Origin: a virus
IMG/VR virus record: IMGVR_UViG_3300046096_000464
Span: 45,316 to 109,315 of that record
Strand: one strand, 5' to 3'
Length of the DNA stretch: 64,000 bases
Position numbers and translations under genes: made by a program. The notes under the pieces were generated by a model that worked only from the letters and a program-made list of their open reading frames with translations, made no database searches and was not told where the DNA came from. The first letter of the stretch is position 1. Every line of letters starts with the position of its first letter. Shown in pieces: positions 49,542-58,118 of this stretch.

Positions 49542-50402
49542 TTAAAAGTTATTCATAAAATTACTTGTCACGATTTTGCCTAAAGCATTGACTTCGCTCT
49601 GATCTACAATAGTATCTGCCTTCTTCTCTAGTAAATCATTTATATCCATCAAAATATTAGTATCATCAGTGGTCTTAAATTTGGCAATACTCCAGACAGT
49701 AGAACCACTAATTATAGGTAAAATCTCATTCACCGCACCATTCATATCAATTAATTTCAATTCTCTAGTGACTATATTCCAGTCAACTACCTTACCATTA
49801 ACAGTTCCATTATTTGCCGCTTCGCCAATAATAAAATCACCAACTCCAGCATCTAATGTGATAGTAAGTGCAGTGCTAAACCCGTTTGCTTCTCGTTCCA
49901 CAATGTCAGTATTAATACGTTGATTGCTATATTTGTAAGCTTCACAACTTAATTTGTACGTTTGTATCTTACCGAACTGTCTATAGGGGTTCTCTTCTTC
50001 AACAAACTTTATTTGAAACAGTTCTCTAGAAACGATAGAATATATAAGATCCCCTTCCAATGGTCTGGTTAGTGATGAAAGATTGTTGTCCAATACCACT
50101 TGCTCAAACTTAGTTTTAGAGATGGTGTATATTGCTTCATCCTTAACTTCTATCCCAAACTTACCAAAAATGTTAGCTTGATTCCCAAACCCAGAGTTTT
50201 GATTGTCCATATATGCTTCTAATAAAAAAGATTCCGTGTATTTGGACAGAATATCCTCACCAAATAAAGTATCAAAATTGACAATTGTGCGAGGAAGATA
50301 TAGAATGTCCTCACCCATGATATAGATGGATTCAGTGATGATGTTTTCATATAATCTCTGCTCATTTTCCGAAGAATTTCTAAAGTACGGTGATTTAGCC
50401 AT
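49542..50402 (-). CDS. 14: T4 gp14-like neck protein
   Basis: The 286-residue protein shows the gp14 pattern: ENEQRLYENIITESIYIMGE, DILYLPRTIVNFDTLFGEDI, TESFLLEAYMDNQNSGFGNQ and ANIFGKFGIEVKDEAIYTIS. The typical middle DLIYSIVSRELFQIKFVEEE and QFGKIQTYKLSCEAYKYSNQ is also present. gp14 joins gp13 in the neck. The length is close to T4 gp14 (256). It is upstream of gp15 on the same strand. A TATAAATA box lies at 50427-50434. Confidence 0.87.
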   Translation of the reverse strand: MAKSPYFRNSSENEQRLYENIITESIYIMGEDILYLPRTIVNFDTLFGEDILSKYTESFLLEAYMDNQNSGFGNQANIFGKFGIEVKDEAIYTISKTKFEQVVLDNNLSSLTRPLEGDLIYSIVSRELFQIKFVEEENPYRQFGKIQTYKLSCEAYKYSNQRINTDIVEREANGFSTALTITLDAGVGDFIIGEAANNGTVNGKVVDWNIVTRELKLIDMNGAVNEILPIISGSTVWSIAKFKTTDDTNILMDINDLLEKKADTIVDQSEVNALGKIVTSNFMNNF

Positions 50403-50426
50403 TGTAACCCCAAATATTGGTATTAA

Positions 50427-50434
50427 TATTTATA
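50427..50434 (-). promoter_or_regulatory. T4-type late promoter box TATAAATA upstream of gp14
   Basis: TTATAAATATTAATACCAAT on the - strand lies 24 bases before the gp14 ATG, directly after the T-run of the previous terminator. Confidence 0.65.
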
Positions 50435-50463
50435 AAAAAACTCCCCATTATTAACAGGGAGTT
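50432..50463 (-). terminator. Intrinsic terminator on the - strand
   Basis: AACTCCCTG and TGGGGAGTT pair with a short mismatched loop and run into TTTTTTTAT on the - strand, right after the 49-aa gene and just before the gp14 promoter. Confidence 0.7.
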
Positions 50464-50470
50464 ATTAAAT

Positions 50471-50620
50471 TTAATAATTATATTCTTCCAAAGTTTGTCT
50501 AGCTGCATCTTCTGCGGTTAACCCATTATTAATTAAATACCTGCGGCGCGATACTAGTTTACAAATCATTTGCTTATCGTTTTTTATACTAAAAATCAGT
50601 GTTTTTAATTTGGTGTCCAT
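50471..50620 (-). CDS. Very small basic protein, 49 aa
   Basis: The frame reads MDTKLKTLIFSIKNDKQMIC, KLVSRRRYLINNG, then LTAEDAARQTLEEYNY. Its ATG overlaps the stop of the preceding gene (TAATG at 50618-50622), and a terminator follows, so it is well supported as a gene. It has a basic SRRRY patch and an acidic helical end. It is not recognised. The stop codon lies in the palindrome copy. Confidence 0.6.
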   Translation of the reverse strand: MDTKLKTLIFSIKNDKQMICKLVSRRRYLINNGLTAEDAARQTLEEYNY

Positions 50621-51012
50621 TATAGTTTATGTAGTGATGTGAACATAGTTTCTCCAGCAATTGATAACTCTAATAAAAATTCGGAAACAGTTGGCAATTT
50701 TGATAAATTATTAAGGTAGTATTCAACTTTGTTGAATATAAAATCAAAATCTGCATCGTCTGATATTAATACAGTTTCTGCTGACCAATCACCATCATCA
50801 ATGTTATTAATAGTCACATTAACTGCCGCACCATTTTGTTTAATATTTTTTACATATTTTATAGACTGACGTAATTTGATCGATAGTAATCCACTATCAT
50901 AATCAAACATTGGAAAATCACCAGTGGGTATATAACGAATGAGGTTATATTTAGACATTTCTCGAAATTTAAAATATTCTCGATAGACTGCGGACAAACT
51001 TTTATAGTTCAT
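50620..51012 (-). CDS. Hypothetical protein, 130 aa
   Basis: I do not recognise this protein. It begins MNYKSLSAVYREYFKFREMS, has TGDFPMFDYDSGLLSIKLRQ and VNVTINNIDDGDWSAETVLI in the middle, and ends in helices (NLSKLPTVSEFLLELSIAGE). It is coupled by a 1-base stop/start overlap to the 49-aa gene. It precedes gp14 in the same direction, so it may be a virion-assembly protein, by context only. Confidence 0.65.
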   Translation of the reverse strand: MNYKSLSAVYREYFKFREMSKYNLIRYIPTGDFPMFDYDSGLLSIKLRQSIKYVKNIKQNGAAVNVTINNIDDGDWSAETVLISDDADFDFIFNKVEYYLNNLSKLPTVSEFLLELSIAGETMFTSLHKL

Positions 51013-51189
51013 TGTTATTAATATTTGAATGACCCGTACTTACTAATAAAGTTACAAGTTCCTTAGACCAACATATCCAAGATGTCCTATTTAATAGAAT
51101 CTAAACAATTAGATTTATAGAGGTACAGCCTAGGAAAATATCTGAACGTATGTGCCAGGATATGTATTGTAGATGTGGTCAGACCACAA

Positions 51190-51262
51190 ATGATCTAGAC
51201 AAGACTTGAGTTAGATATATTGTTATACCCAAGCCACGGGGTTAACCCCGTGGTTCTTGACA
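51190..51262. mobile_element. Possible IS200/IS605-type end remnant
   Basis: The stretch ending TATACCCAAGCCACGGGGTT then AACCCCGTGGTTCTTGACAA contains the perfect palindrome CCACGGGGTTAACCCCGTGG. Subterminal hairpins of this kind are typical of IS605-group ends in cyanobacteria. No transposase gene remains nearby. The rest of the 51013-51189 interval shows no feature I can name. Confidence 0.4.
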
Positions 51263-51308
51263 ATTAATCTTTCGCTACTTATATATTATGACACCATCTC
51301 CATAAAAT

Positions 51309-51336
51309 GGTTATCCGCCATTTGGCGGATAACCAA
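51309..51336 (-). terminator. Strong hairpin after the DNA polymerase gene
   Basis: GGTTATCCGCC and GGCGGATAACC pair around ATTT. On the - strand the stem begins 5 bases after the polymerase stop and is followed by ATTTTATGG, a plausible terminator. Confidence 0.7.
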
Positions 51337-51340
51337 TACA

Positions 51341-53827
51341 CTAGAACAGCAAATCTTCTAGTGTATTGGATTCAGTTAATTCCCATCCTACAACATTTAG
51401 AACGCCCTCTAGGGGAGTTAAGAAACATTTCTCTAGCATTAAGTCGTGATCCACATACTGCTCTAACCCCATTTCTGGCGGTATGCTGCCAAAAAAGGCA
51501 ATAATATTCTCGTGGATGGGATTGGGCATCTTTAGATATACCGTTTTAATTTTATCACCATTTTTGATTAATTGATATTTTTTTTCCAAATTATTAACAA
51601 GAATATATCCATTATATACAATTGCAGACCTTGCACCAATAGGTGTCCCTTTTATGTATCCATTACTATACGGATCCGTATACTTGTTCACATCAGACAC
51701 TCCACGCGCAACACCAATTTCGGCAGAAGTTAGCTTTTTGCTATCAGACCGTACCCGATCTACATATTCAATCAATTCTGAATTATTAGAATTGATGATA
51801 ACAGAATATGCAGAGTTCAACTTATCTCGAAAACACTTAGGAGTAGACGAACGTACTACTTCTAATCCAACTACCTTTAATTTTGGTTCTTTGTAGCGCA
51901 CCCCTTCTGCATCATAAACATTAGATATGTATCGTTTTTTACCAGTAATCAAGAATTTACTAGAAATCGTGTCCCGAACCATCGTAAGACACTGCTTATA
52001 CACATGCAAATATTCTCCCAGTTCGTCATATATTTCTGATATCTTTGGACTGATAATAGCTTGACAATATTCGTCCAAATAATCAACTATTTGCTCATTA
52101 TTCATACCTTCACATTTAGCCAATACTAAATCGTTAAAATCAATAAACATAGAATCTGTATCGTTAGCAATAATACGGTCTTTACTCTTGCCTACTAGTT
52201 CAGAAATAAATATGTTAATTCTGTCACTCGCGCAACGAATAGCGACTTGTCCAGTATGCGTAATTGAAGTAGCGTTTGCTAAGTTATAATACCTGAAATA
52301 TGGCGATCCTAGAACACCATAAGCACTATTCATGGCAATTTTTTTGGCAAGCTGTATGTTATTGTAGGTAGATATATCTATCGCTAATTGCTCGGTAGGA
52401 TTAATTTGATATTCCTTTTCTGCTTCTTTTTGTAATTTTTTATAATGTTTTCGTTCACTATAGTACTTTGACATTAGTTGAGATAACATACCTTCACTAG
52501 TACGATCATACAACGTACCAGAAGGAGAAATACAATAATCGGTGTATCGAGAGAAGTCTAAACTTTCATTCAATACCTTTTCTATTGTTATTTGTGGGTC
52601 AAATCCTCGTATAGTCTCTGGGGAGATATTAAGCAGTTGGATAATGTGAGGATACAGAGATGCCAAATCGAATGACACAACCCAACTATACATACCAGGG
52701 TTAGGTTCTTTGACAAATGCACCATCAAATTTGTCATCTTTGGTATTATAAGCTTTAGAAGGAACTACTATATTTCTTTCTTTGAGGTAATTATAGATAA
52801 TATTATCCCAGCAACATACTTGAGAATATACATCAGAGAAATTAATTTTGGCATCATATGATACTACTAATGCTAAGTCTAGTAGACCCATCTTTTCTTC
52901 TAATCGCCGGAGTAATCGTACATCTTGTAAATTATAAGAAGTAAATTTGAAAATGTTTTCAGTGTAGAATGAAATCCAACTACCATACTCGCTATGATCT
53001 AACTTTTCTGCCCCCAATTCCACATTAGCAATATGATCCAATGAATAACTTTCTTGATTCTTATATGTAAACTTTTTGTAAAGCTGCATATAATCTAAGT
53101 GAGATACCCCTACGATCTCATACACAGTATATTCATTACCAAAATCATAATCCTTTTTAGTATGAATCCTACCCCAAGGTGACAACTTCTTGCTATATGA
53201 TTCACCCAAGACTAGATTGATTCGATTAATTATATAGGGAATATCAAATTTTATACCATTCCAACTAGAAAGAACATCTGGATAATTATCTTTCCAATAA
53301 TTAAGAAACCCAATCAGCATATCAGGTTCAGTGCTATATTGGTGATACACCGTATCTACTTCTTCTAAAGTTATATCTGCAATACCATACACATTGTATA
53401 TCTTTGTATATGAATCGTATAAAGTAAGACAAATTATACTCTCTTGTGGATCGTTTACATTGGGAAATCCATATTCGCTGGTAGTTTCGATATCCAAATA
53501 GAACTTCCTGACCAGTTCATTATTAAATTTAATAATTTCTGGAAACTTTTCTGATAACCATATATAGTTAAATTTCTCATAACCATACACTTTGAAATCA
53601 GTTACATACTCGTACTCCTTAATAAAATCCTTTGCTTCTTTGACGGTATTGAAGGATTTTGGTGATACAAATTCGCCAGATAAAGTTTTATAATCAGTGG
53701 GAGTATTTGATTTTAGATATAAAGATGGGGAAATTGGTTCTTTGAATTGAACCCTTTTCCCATCCTGATACCCAATATAATATATAATATTTCCGAAAAG
53801 TTTGCAGCTAACATACTGTGCAGACAT
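51341..53827 (-). CDS. 43: T4 gp43-like family B DNA polymerase
   Basis: All polymerase and proofreading motifs are visible: Exo I FYLDIETTS (residues 109-117), Exo II WNGIKFDIPYI (189-199), Exo III YNLQDVRLL (298-306), motif A VSFDLASLYPHIIQLLNISP (384-403), motif B KKIAMNSAYGVLGSPYFRYY (495-514), motif C NDTDSMFID (555-563) and KKRYISNV (630-637). The 828 residues are slightly shorter than T4 gp43 (898). The end TLEDLLF resembles the sliding-clamp binding tail. It replicates the phage genome. The gene is intact and not fractured or interrupted, although a palindrome copy lies in it at about 53519. AAGGAAATTGAAAC precedes the ATG. Confidence 0.95.
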   Translation of the reverse strand: MSAQYVSCKLFGNIIYYIGYQDGKRVQFKEPISPSLYLKSNTPTDYKTLSGEFVSPKSFNTVKEAKDFIKEYEYVTDFKVYGYEKFNYIWLSEKFPEIIKFNNELVRKFYLDIETTSEYGFPNVNDPQESIICLTLYDSYTKIYNVYGIADITLEEVDTVYHQYSTEPDMLIGFLNYWKDNYPDVLSSWNGIKFDIPYIINRINLVLGESYSKKLSPWGRIHTKKDYDFGNEYTVYEIVGVSHLDYMQLYKKFTYKNQESYSLDHIANVELGAEKLDHSEYGSWISFYTENIFKFTSYNLQDVRLLRRLEEKMGLLDLALVVSYDAKINFSDVYSQVCCWDNIIYNYLKERNIVVPSKAYNTKDDKFDGAFVKEPNPGMYSWVVSFDLASLYPHIIQLLNISPETIRGFDPQITIEKVLNESLDFSRYTDYCISPSGTLYDRTSEGMLSQLMSKYYSERKHYKKLQKEAEKEYQINPTEQLAIDISTYNNIQLAKKIAMNSAYGVLGSPYFRYYNLANATSITHTGQVAIRCASDRINIFISELVGKSKDRIIANDTDSMFIDFNDLVLAKCEGMNNEQIVDYLDEYCQAIISPKISEIYDELGEYLHVYKQCLTMVRDTISSKFLITGKKRYISNVYDAEGVRYKEPKLKVVGLEVVRSSTPKCFRDKLNSAYSVIINSNNSELIEYVDRVRSDSKKLTSAEIGVARGVSDVNKYTDPYSNGYIKGTPIGARSAIVYNGYILVNNLEKKYQLIKNGDKIKTVYLKMPNPIHENIIAFFGSIPPEMGLEQYVDHDLMLEKCFLTPLEGVLNVVGWELTESNTLEDLLF

Positions 53828-53877
53828 GTTTCAATTTCCTTATTTTAATACTATCGTATCACTAAAATTAATTATTG

Positions 53878-54078
53878 TCAATCATCGATTTCTATATATC
53901 CTTCACCTACTAATGAAAAGTGATCGTAACCTAATGGCAATTGCATCCTCAATCGATTCCTTAATTGTATAGTGGCTGTCTGTAATATGGTTTCATATGG
54001 TTGTTTATAAACAATCACTACACCAGATAATAAGGGTAGCTGATATTGAAAACAATAATATTTTAGTTTAGTATTCAT
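53878..54078 (-). CDS. Hypothetical protein, 66 aa
   Basis: I do not recognise it. I start at ATG 54078 (MNTKLKYYCFQYQLPLLSGV), whose ATGA overlaps the stop of the gene upstream; a longer frame from 54099 is less likely. It is a small beta-rich protein ending GYDHFSLVGEGYIEIDD. It lies between a helix-turn-helix gene and the polymerase, and its role is unknown. Confidence 0.55.
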   Translation of the reverse strand: MNTKLKYYCFQYQLPLLSGVVIVYKQPYETILQTATIQLRNRLRMQLPLGYDHFSLVGEGYIEIDD

Positions 54079-54452
54079 AGCTTCACATATCCCACACAAG
54101 TTTGATATAATGCAGTAAATTCCGCACCATTCGCAGTAACCATAATGTCTTCATATATTTTTTGAGACAATTCTTCTAATTTACCTTCTGGTAAGTCTTT
54201 CCAGACTTCATCTGGTTTTGTATTAACTACCAGATCTACTTTTTTAATTTGTGAATAATTATTAGCAGGATCGACTCCTCTCAACTCACGAACTTTATGG
54301 TTCGGCATATAATGAAGTTGTTTGTTTAGTATCCCATATTCTTTAATCAAATCACAAATTTCTGGTACTGTAATACCTAACTGCATAGCCATATCTGTAC
54401 GACTACAACTTGTTTTTGCTAATAAAATTATTTCTTCTTTTGTTGGTTTCAT
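54075..54452 (-). CDS. Protein with homing-endonuclease-like HTH, 125 aa
   Basis: The N-terminal 35 residues (KPTKEEIILLAKTSCSRTDM, AMQLGITVPEICDLIKEYGI) are similar to the first HTH of the HNH protein encoded just upstream (LTKKELLDIAKTVHSGSDIA, KQLGYSVTGIHLHIKRLGI). The remaining 90 residues (SQIKKVDLVVNTKPDEVWKD to FTALYQTCVGYVKL) are not recognised and have no nuclease motif. It may be a fusion of a copied HTH onto a resident gene. I use ATG 54452, 6 bases after the upstream stop. Confidence 0.55.
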   Translation of the reverse strand: MKPTKEEIILLAKTSCSRTDMAMQLGITVPEICDLIKEYGILNKQLHYMPNHKVRELRGVDPANNYSQIKKVDLVVNTKPDEVWKDLPEGKLEELSQKIYEDIMVTANGAEFTALYQTCVGYVKL

Positions 54453-54460
54453 GTTCTTAA

Positions 54461-55501
54461 TTAAATATGTTTCCAAGTACGTCTTTCTACCATATCCGAA
54501 ACAGTTTTTCTATCCAAACTATAACGTCTAGATAATTCTCCTTTACTTACTCCTTCACTCCATAATCTTCTTATTTCTAATACTTGTTCGTCAGATACTT
54601 TACTATTCTTGTGCGAACTTCCAACCATTGTACGAGATTTGATGACAACACCTGGGAATATTTTACGCTCCACATGTTTAAAGCATTCTCGTCTCAATAT
54701 TCTCCCTACTTGTACTTGACTGATTTGGAATTTCTCACCAATTTCTTTTTGTGTCCATTTATGTATATCATACAATTCTACAATATGGAGAATATCTTCT
54801 TCACTTAAATCAGAATTAGTTCGGAATTTCTCGGCTTTATCATTATTATTGTCTATTCTGGAACCTTCAAATAAATTATCTGGGTGAACATTTAATTTAT
54901 TATCATCTTTATGACATAAACATATATCTGAAGTTAATACTACCTTTGTTAGTTGATATATGATTCTATGTATTTTATGAGATGATGGTTTTCCATTTTT
55001 ACATAAAGTGATTTTAGGATAGCCATTAGTGGTACTATACTTACACAACCAAGTATTTTCATCTATTACATCTATCTTACCTTCCAATTTTTCGATCATA
55101 TCTTGCAAATATATATCACTCAATCCTAATTTATTTACAATTGGCACACCAAAAATATTAAAATTAATATCTAATTCAATATATGCACGAACTACTCGCA
55201 CAATATTATATTTATCAATTAATCGATTTATTGTAGATGGCGAACTATTAAGTAATTTAGCTGCTTCTGATTGATGCCAATTACATTCTTCCAATGCTTC
55301 CATCAACTGTTCTCGACTAATGCTGCTGAATTTAGGTTTTTGTAGAAATATTAGTTCCTTTTTATTAATCCCCAATCGTTTAATGTGAAGATGAATACCA
55401 GTTACACTGTATCCTAATTGTTTAGCTATATCAGAACCACTATGTACAGTTTTAGCAATATCAAGCAATTCTTTTTTCGTTAAAGTTATTTTATTAGCCA
55501 T
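54461..55501 (-). CDS. HNH homing endonuclease with multiple HTH domains, 346 aa
   Basis: This is a different HNH type from the seven-copy family. The N terminus holds two HTH units (GSDIAKQLGYSVTGIHLHIK; HQSEAAKLLNSSPSTINRLI). The HNH core follows (SHKIHRIIYQLTK; DICLCHKDDNKLNVHPDNLF; EGSRIDNNNDKAEK). Two more HTH units end the protein (WTQKEIGEKFQISQVQVGRI and VSKGELSRRYSLDRKTVSDM, then VERRTWKHI). It is complete. It sits immediately downstream of TerL-M, in keeping with homing enzymes that lie beside fractured intein genes. GTTATGATTAATTTATTGAA upstream resembles the promoter of other homing genes. Confidence 0.87.
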   Translation of the reverse strand: MANKITLTKKELLDIAKTVHSGSDIAKQLGYSVTGIHLHIKRLGINKKELIFLQKPKFSSISREQLMEALEECNWHQSEAAKLLNSSPSTINRLIDKYNIVRVVRAYIELDINFNIFGVPIVNKLGLSDIYLQDMIEKLEGKIDVIDENTWLCKYSTTNGYPKITLCKNGKPSSHKIHRIIYQLTKVVLTSDICLCHKDDNKLNVHPDNLFEGSRIDNNNDKAEKFRTNSDLSEEDILHIVELYDIHKWTQKEIGEKFQISQVQVGRILRRECFKHVERKIFPGVVIKSRTMVGSSHKNSKVSDEQVLEIRRLWSEGVSKGELSRRYSLDRKTVSDMVERRTWKHI

Positions 55502-55541
55502 CTATACATCTTAATTCAATAAATTAATCATAACATCCACA

Positions 55542-57953
55542 TCATTCTTTGTCAAGTACTATTTCTGAATCAATATCTATGCACTCTTGCTTCTGCTCTA
55601 ATATGTTCTGTTCTTTTAATAAATTGTATAATTCTCCTAATTGTATGTCTCTCTCAACCCCCTCTAGATCGATGATACGAACAATACTACAAGATGAAAG
55701 CGACTCAAACTCCTGCTCGAATTGTTTAGCACTCGTATTCGCGATGGTCATTCGTTTAAATTCCGCATCTCTTCCTGGAATCATATCCCATGTAATCTCT
55801 ACTGGCACATACTCATTCTTACCATTCTTTGCATCAACAAAAATACGATAAAATAAGTTTAGCCCACGGGGGGTTTGTTCACCAACAAATCCATTATAGA
55901 TAACGGAATGACACCAAGGATCGTTAGGAACATTATCTAGAGAAAAATCATATAACTGTTCGATGTGGTCGTCATTAATCCGACGAATTTTAGTCCACAA
56001 CAAATCCGGTCTAACATTCAATTCAACAAATTCGCTAACACTACTATTAATTACAGATTGAATGATTGGTAATTTTTTAAGAGCATTTTGTCGATTCATG
56101 TGTACATATTTGTGTTGTCCCTCCCCATTAAAAGCAAAATATTGTTTAATATATTTCTTTTGTGTTTCTAATGGGAGATGTTGTTTAATGAATGGAATAA
56201 AAAATGGAATAGAATCACTCTGTTTACGAAATTTTCTGATATTAGTCTGATAGCAATTCCATTGTTGTTTGTGAGGATGTTTAAAATTAATTATTTCAAA
56301 AAATTCTGGGGTGTAGCAATTTGGTATCTTCAGCAAAGTGCGACGAGAGTATCTCATTTTTCTTCTCATATGCCAATAATATCTTCGTTGTTCATATAAC
56401 CCCTTTTTGATAGAATTAACCACACCAATATTCAATAATAATAGGTGTATTTGTTCCAATAGGTCTTCATTAGTATTAGTGATGTATATATCACCATAAT
56501 TGTTATTTTTTTTACGATGATTCACTAGTGCCATACTATCGAAGCATCCTTGGAGAAAGGTAACAGTATTAATTTTAGACCACCGAAGGGGAATATCAGT
56601 TAGACCATTTCCAAAAGTAGTATACTTATCAGGAGAAGTGTACTTCAATTTTTTTAATACACTGGCTAGTTCAATTGAATCTATAATGTAATTAACCCCA
56701 TCAAACTCATAATCCAGTCCAATATTTTTTATGGCATCATCATAACAATCCTCATCCAAATATCCACTATCCGTAATACGAAGAGTCAGAGTAATAAATC
56801 TGCCATCAGTTATATAACCACTACCAGCATATATACCAAAAAAATAAGCAAATTCTGGAGTAACTATTGGGAATTTTTCAGAATCTAATGTATCCAAATT
56901 ACCAAATATTTGAGTATTATATCTGACTGCAATAAAATCATTAGGTTCCAACTCAGATGCCCTAAACCAACCATATTTGCCTTGCTTACAGGCATAAAGT
57001 TTATGAGTAGTCGAACACTCCAATTCAGTAAAATTAGTATATATTTTTCTAACGTTTGATTTACCGTTATTACACATAACAGTACCTTTATTATTTCCCT
57101 TCATACCCACTAATTCATATGGTGGGATATGATATGATTTTTTCTCTAATTGATCTTTAATAAAAGTTTCGATGCGAGTATAACCTTTAGTGGTGAGAAT
57201 ATATGTATTTTTCACTACACAAGAAGTGATAATTAATTTAGATTCTTTAGATGACGAAATAGTAGGATATACCGAGGTCATAAACTCTTCTTGGATACCA
57301 TTAGGGACGAATGCGAATTCGTCGCAAAATACGATATTGAAGGTAGACCCGCGAACAGAGGTGGCACTGGTGGATGAGGCTAATATTTGAGAACCATTTT
57401 CAAGTTCGATATGTGTTTTATTCCATTGTATTACTCCTTGTTGTAACCACATTGGCAAATTTTCATATGCCATTTGTAGTCTACCTAATAGTTCCATAGA
57501 TAGATCTCTTTTGTTTGCTAATATTGCAATATTTTGATGAGGTTTAAATAGTGCGACCCAGAGGGCATAGCAAATCATCGTAGTCGAGTTATGTGAAACT
57601 ATATTATTGGTGATGTAGAGGTCATCTTCTACATTCAATAAATCATACATATTTTCAATATTATCTGATTCATTAATAGCAAGAATTATATCAGGATACA
57701 AATATCCACCATCATCCATTACCAATATCTCGTCCCCAACTATTAAATCTACTAGTTTAGTTTCTTCATACTCATCTTTATCATTCAATCTAATTAGAAT
57801 ATGATCGTCAGCACAAGATAGATGATATTGGGTGGTGTATACGTTCCAAACATTATATTTAATAGTTTGCCCTACTCCAGCAAAATCTTTATATCCAGTA
57901 GGCGTTAGTACTTGCCAATCATTAGTATATTTTTCTTGTACAAACTCAGCCAT
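55542..57953 (-). CDS. Large terminase middle fragment TerL-M with C-intein, internal intein and N-intein
   Basis: The 803 residues have five parts. 1-122: C-intein of site 1 (QVLTPTGYKDFAGVG..., block G ITNNIVSHN). 123-244: TerL ATPase continuing from Walker A (STTMICYALWVALFKPHQNI) with Walker B IVFCDEFAF (Asp211, Glu212) up to SKLIITS. 245-693: contiguous intein. 694-750: TerL continues TPRGLNLFYRIFVDAKNG to KQFEQEFE. 751-803: N-intein of site 2 beginning SLSSCSIVRIIDLEG. Joined exteins read KLIITSTPRGLNLFY, as in T4 gp17 IIITTTPNGLNHFY. The translated gene alone cannot be a working motor: it lacks Walker A's GK and the nuclease. AATAAATATCAG lies upstream as a late-type box. Confidence 0.9.
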   Translation of the reverse strand: MAEFVQEKYTNDWQVLTPTGYKDFAGVGQTIKYNVWNVYTTQYHLSCADDHILIRLNDKDEYEETKLVDLIVGDEILVMDDGGYLYPDIILAINESDNIENMYDLLNVEDDLYITNNIVSHNSTTMICYALWVALFKPHQNIAILANKRDLSMELLGRLQMAYENLPMWLQQGVIQWNKTHIELENGSQILASSTSATSVRGSTFNIVFCDEFAFVPNGIQEEFMTSVYPTISSSKESKLIITSCVVKNTYILTTKGYTRIETFIKDQLEKKSYHIPPYELVGMKGNNKGTVMCNNGKSNVRKIYTNFTELECSTTHKLYACKQGKYGWFRASELEPNDFIAVRYNTQIFGNLDTLDSEKFPIVTPEFAYFFGIYAGSGYITDGRFITLTLRITDSGYLDEDCYDDAIKNIGLDYEFDGVNYIIDSIELASVLKKLKYTSPDKYTTFGNGLTDIPLRWSKINTVTFLQGCFDSMALVNHRKKNNNYGDIYITNTNEDLLEQIHLLLLNIGVVNSIKKGLYEQRRYYWHMRRKMRYSRRTLLKIPNCYTPEFFEIINFKHPHKQQWNCYQTNIRKFRKQSDSIPFFIPFIKQHLPLETQKKYIKQYFAFNGEGQHKYVHMNRQNALKKLPIIQSVINSSVSEFVELNVRPDLLWTKIRRINDDHIEQLYDFSLDNVPNDPWCHSVIYNGFVGEQTPRGLNLFYRIFVDAKNGKNEYVPVEITWDMIPGRDAEFKRMTIANTSAKQFEQEFESLSSCSIVRIIDLEGVERDIQLGELYNLLKEQNILEQKQECIDIDSEIVLDKE
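55545..55703 (-). other. Split N-intein (53 residues) of TerL site 2, with Ser at position 1
   Basis: It reads SLSSCSIVRIIDLEG, then VERDIQLGELYNLLKEQN and a tail to the stop. Aligning the flanking exteins with T4 gp17 (QFRQEHTAAFEGTSGTLI against QFEQEFE+CSFIGSSLTLL) puts the junction after QEFE. Position 1 is therefore Ser and the Cys lies at position 5, where other inteins have the Asp of block A. The E-x-x-D-I..GELY pattern is typical. Confidence 0.7.
55875..57221 (-). other. Contiguous intein in TerL-M with degenerate LAGLIDADG region
   Basis: The 449 residues run from CVVKNTYILTTKGYTRIETF to HSVIYNGFVGEQ. Block A (Cys1), block B (FTELECSTTHKLYACKQ), and blocks F/G (LYDFSLDN...CHSVIYNG) are present. 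The endonuclease region has FFGIYAGSGYI and FLQGCFDSMAL, where the catalytic Asp of LAGLIDADG motifs is Ser and Met, so DNA cutting is probably lost while splicing parts look intact. The last residue is Gln and +1 is Thr, both rarer but known alternatives. Confidence 0.85.
57588..57953 (-). other. Split C-intein (122 residues) of TerL site 1
   Basis: It begins MAEFVQEKYTNDWQVLTPTG, has block B-like residues YHLSCADDHILIRLND and ends YITNNIVSHN with +1 Ser. The layout (a short N-intein elsewhere, a C-intein of about 120 residues starting with K/Q-x-LTPTG) matches the AceL-TerL kind of atypical split intein. It pairs with the N-intein at 30266-30355, 27 kb away. Confidence 0.85.
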
Positions 57954-58016
57954 TTTATTAAATTTAATAATTCTATACTGATATTTATTGGTGTGTTTTT
58001 AATTATTAAATTTAAT

Positions 58017-58055
58017 AATGACCTCCTAAAATCAATTAGGAGGTCATTATTTTAT
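58017..58055. terminator. Intrinsic terminator, GACCTCCTAA stem
   Basis: AATGACCTCCTAA pairs with TTAGGAGGTCATT and is followed by T's. Both arms changed relative to 16633 (TTC/GAA to TCC/GGA), keeping the pairing. Palindrome copies lie at 57956 and 58002. Confidence 0.88.
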
Positions 58056-58118
58056 GATTTGATACTAGTAGTCATATTTGTGATTTTTATGCTCTGAGAG
58101 GGGCATCCTAGACCCCTC

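Noticed and set aside
51341-53827. Fracture or intein in the DNA polymerase gene
   Set aside because: All Exo and Pol motifs lie in order in one frame with normal spacing and no intein blocks.
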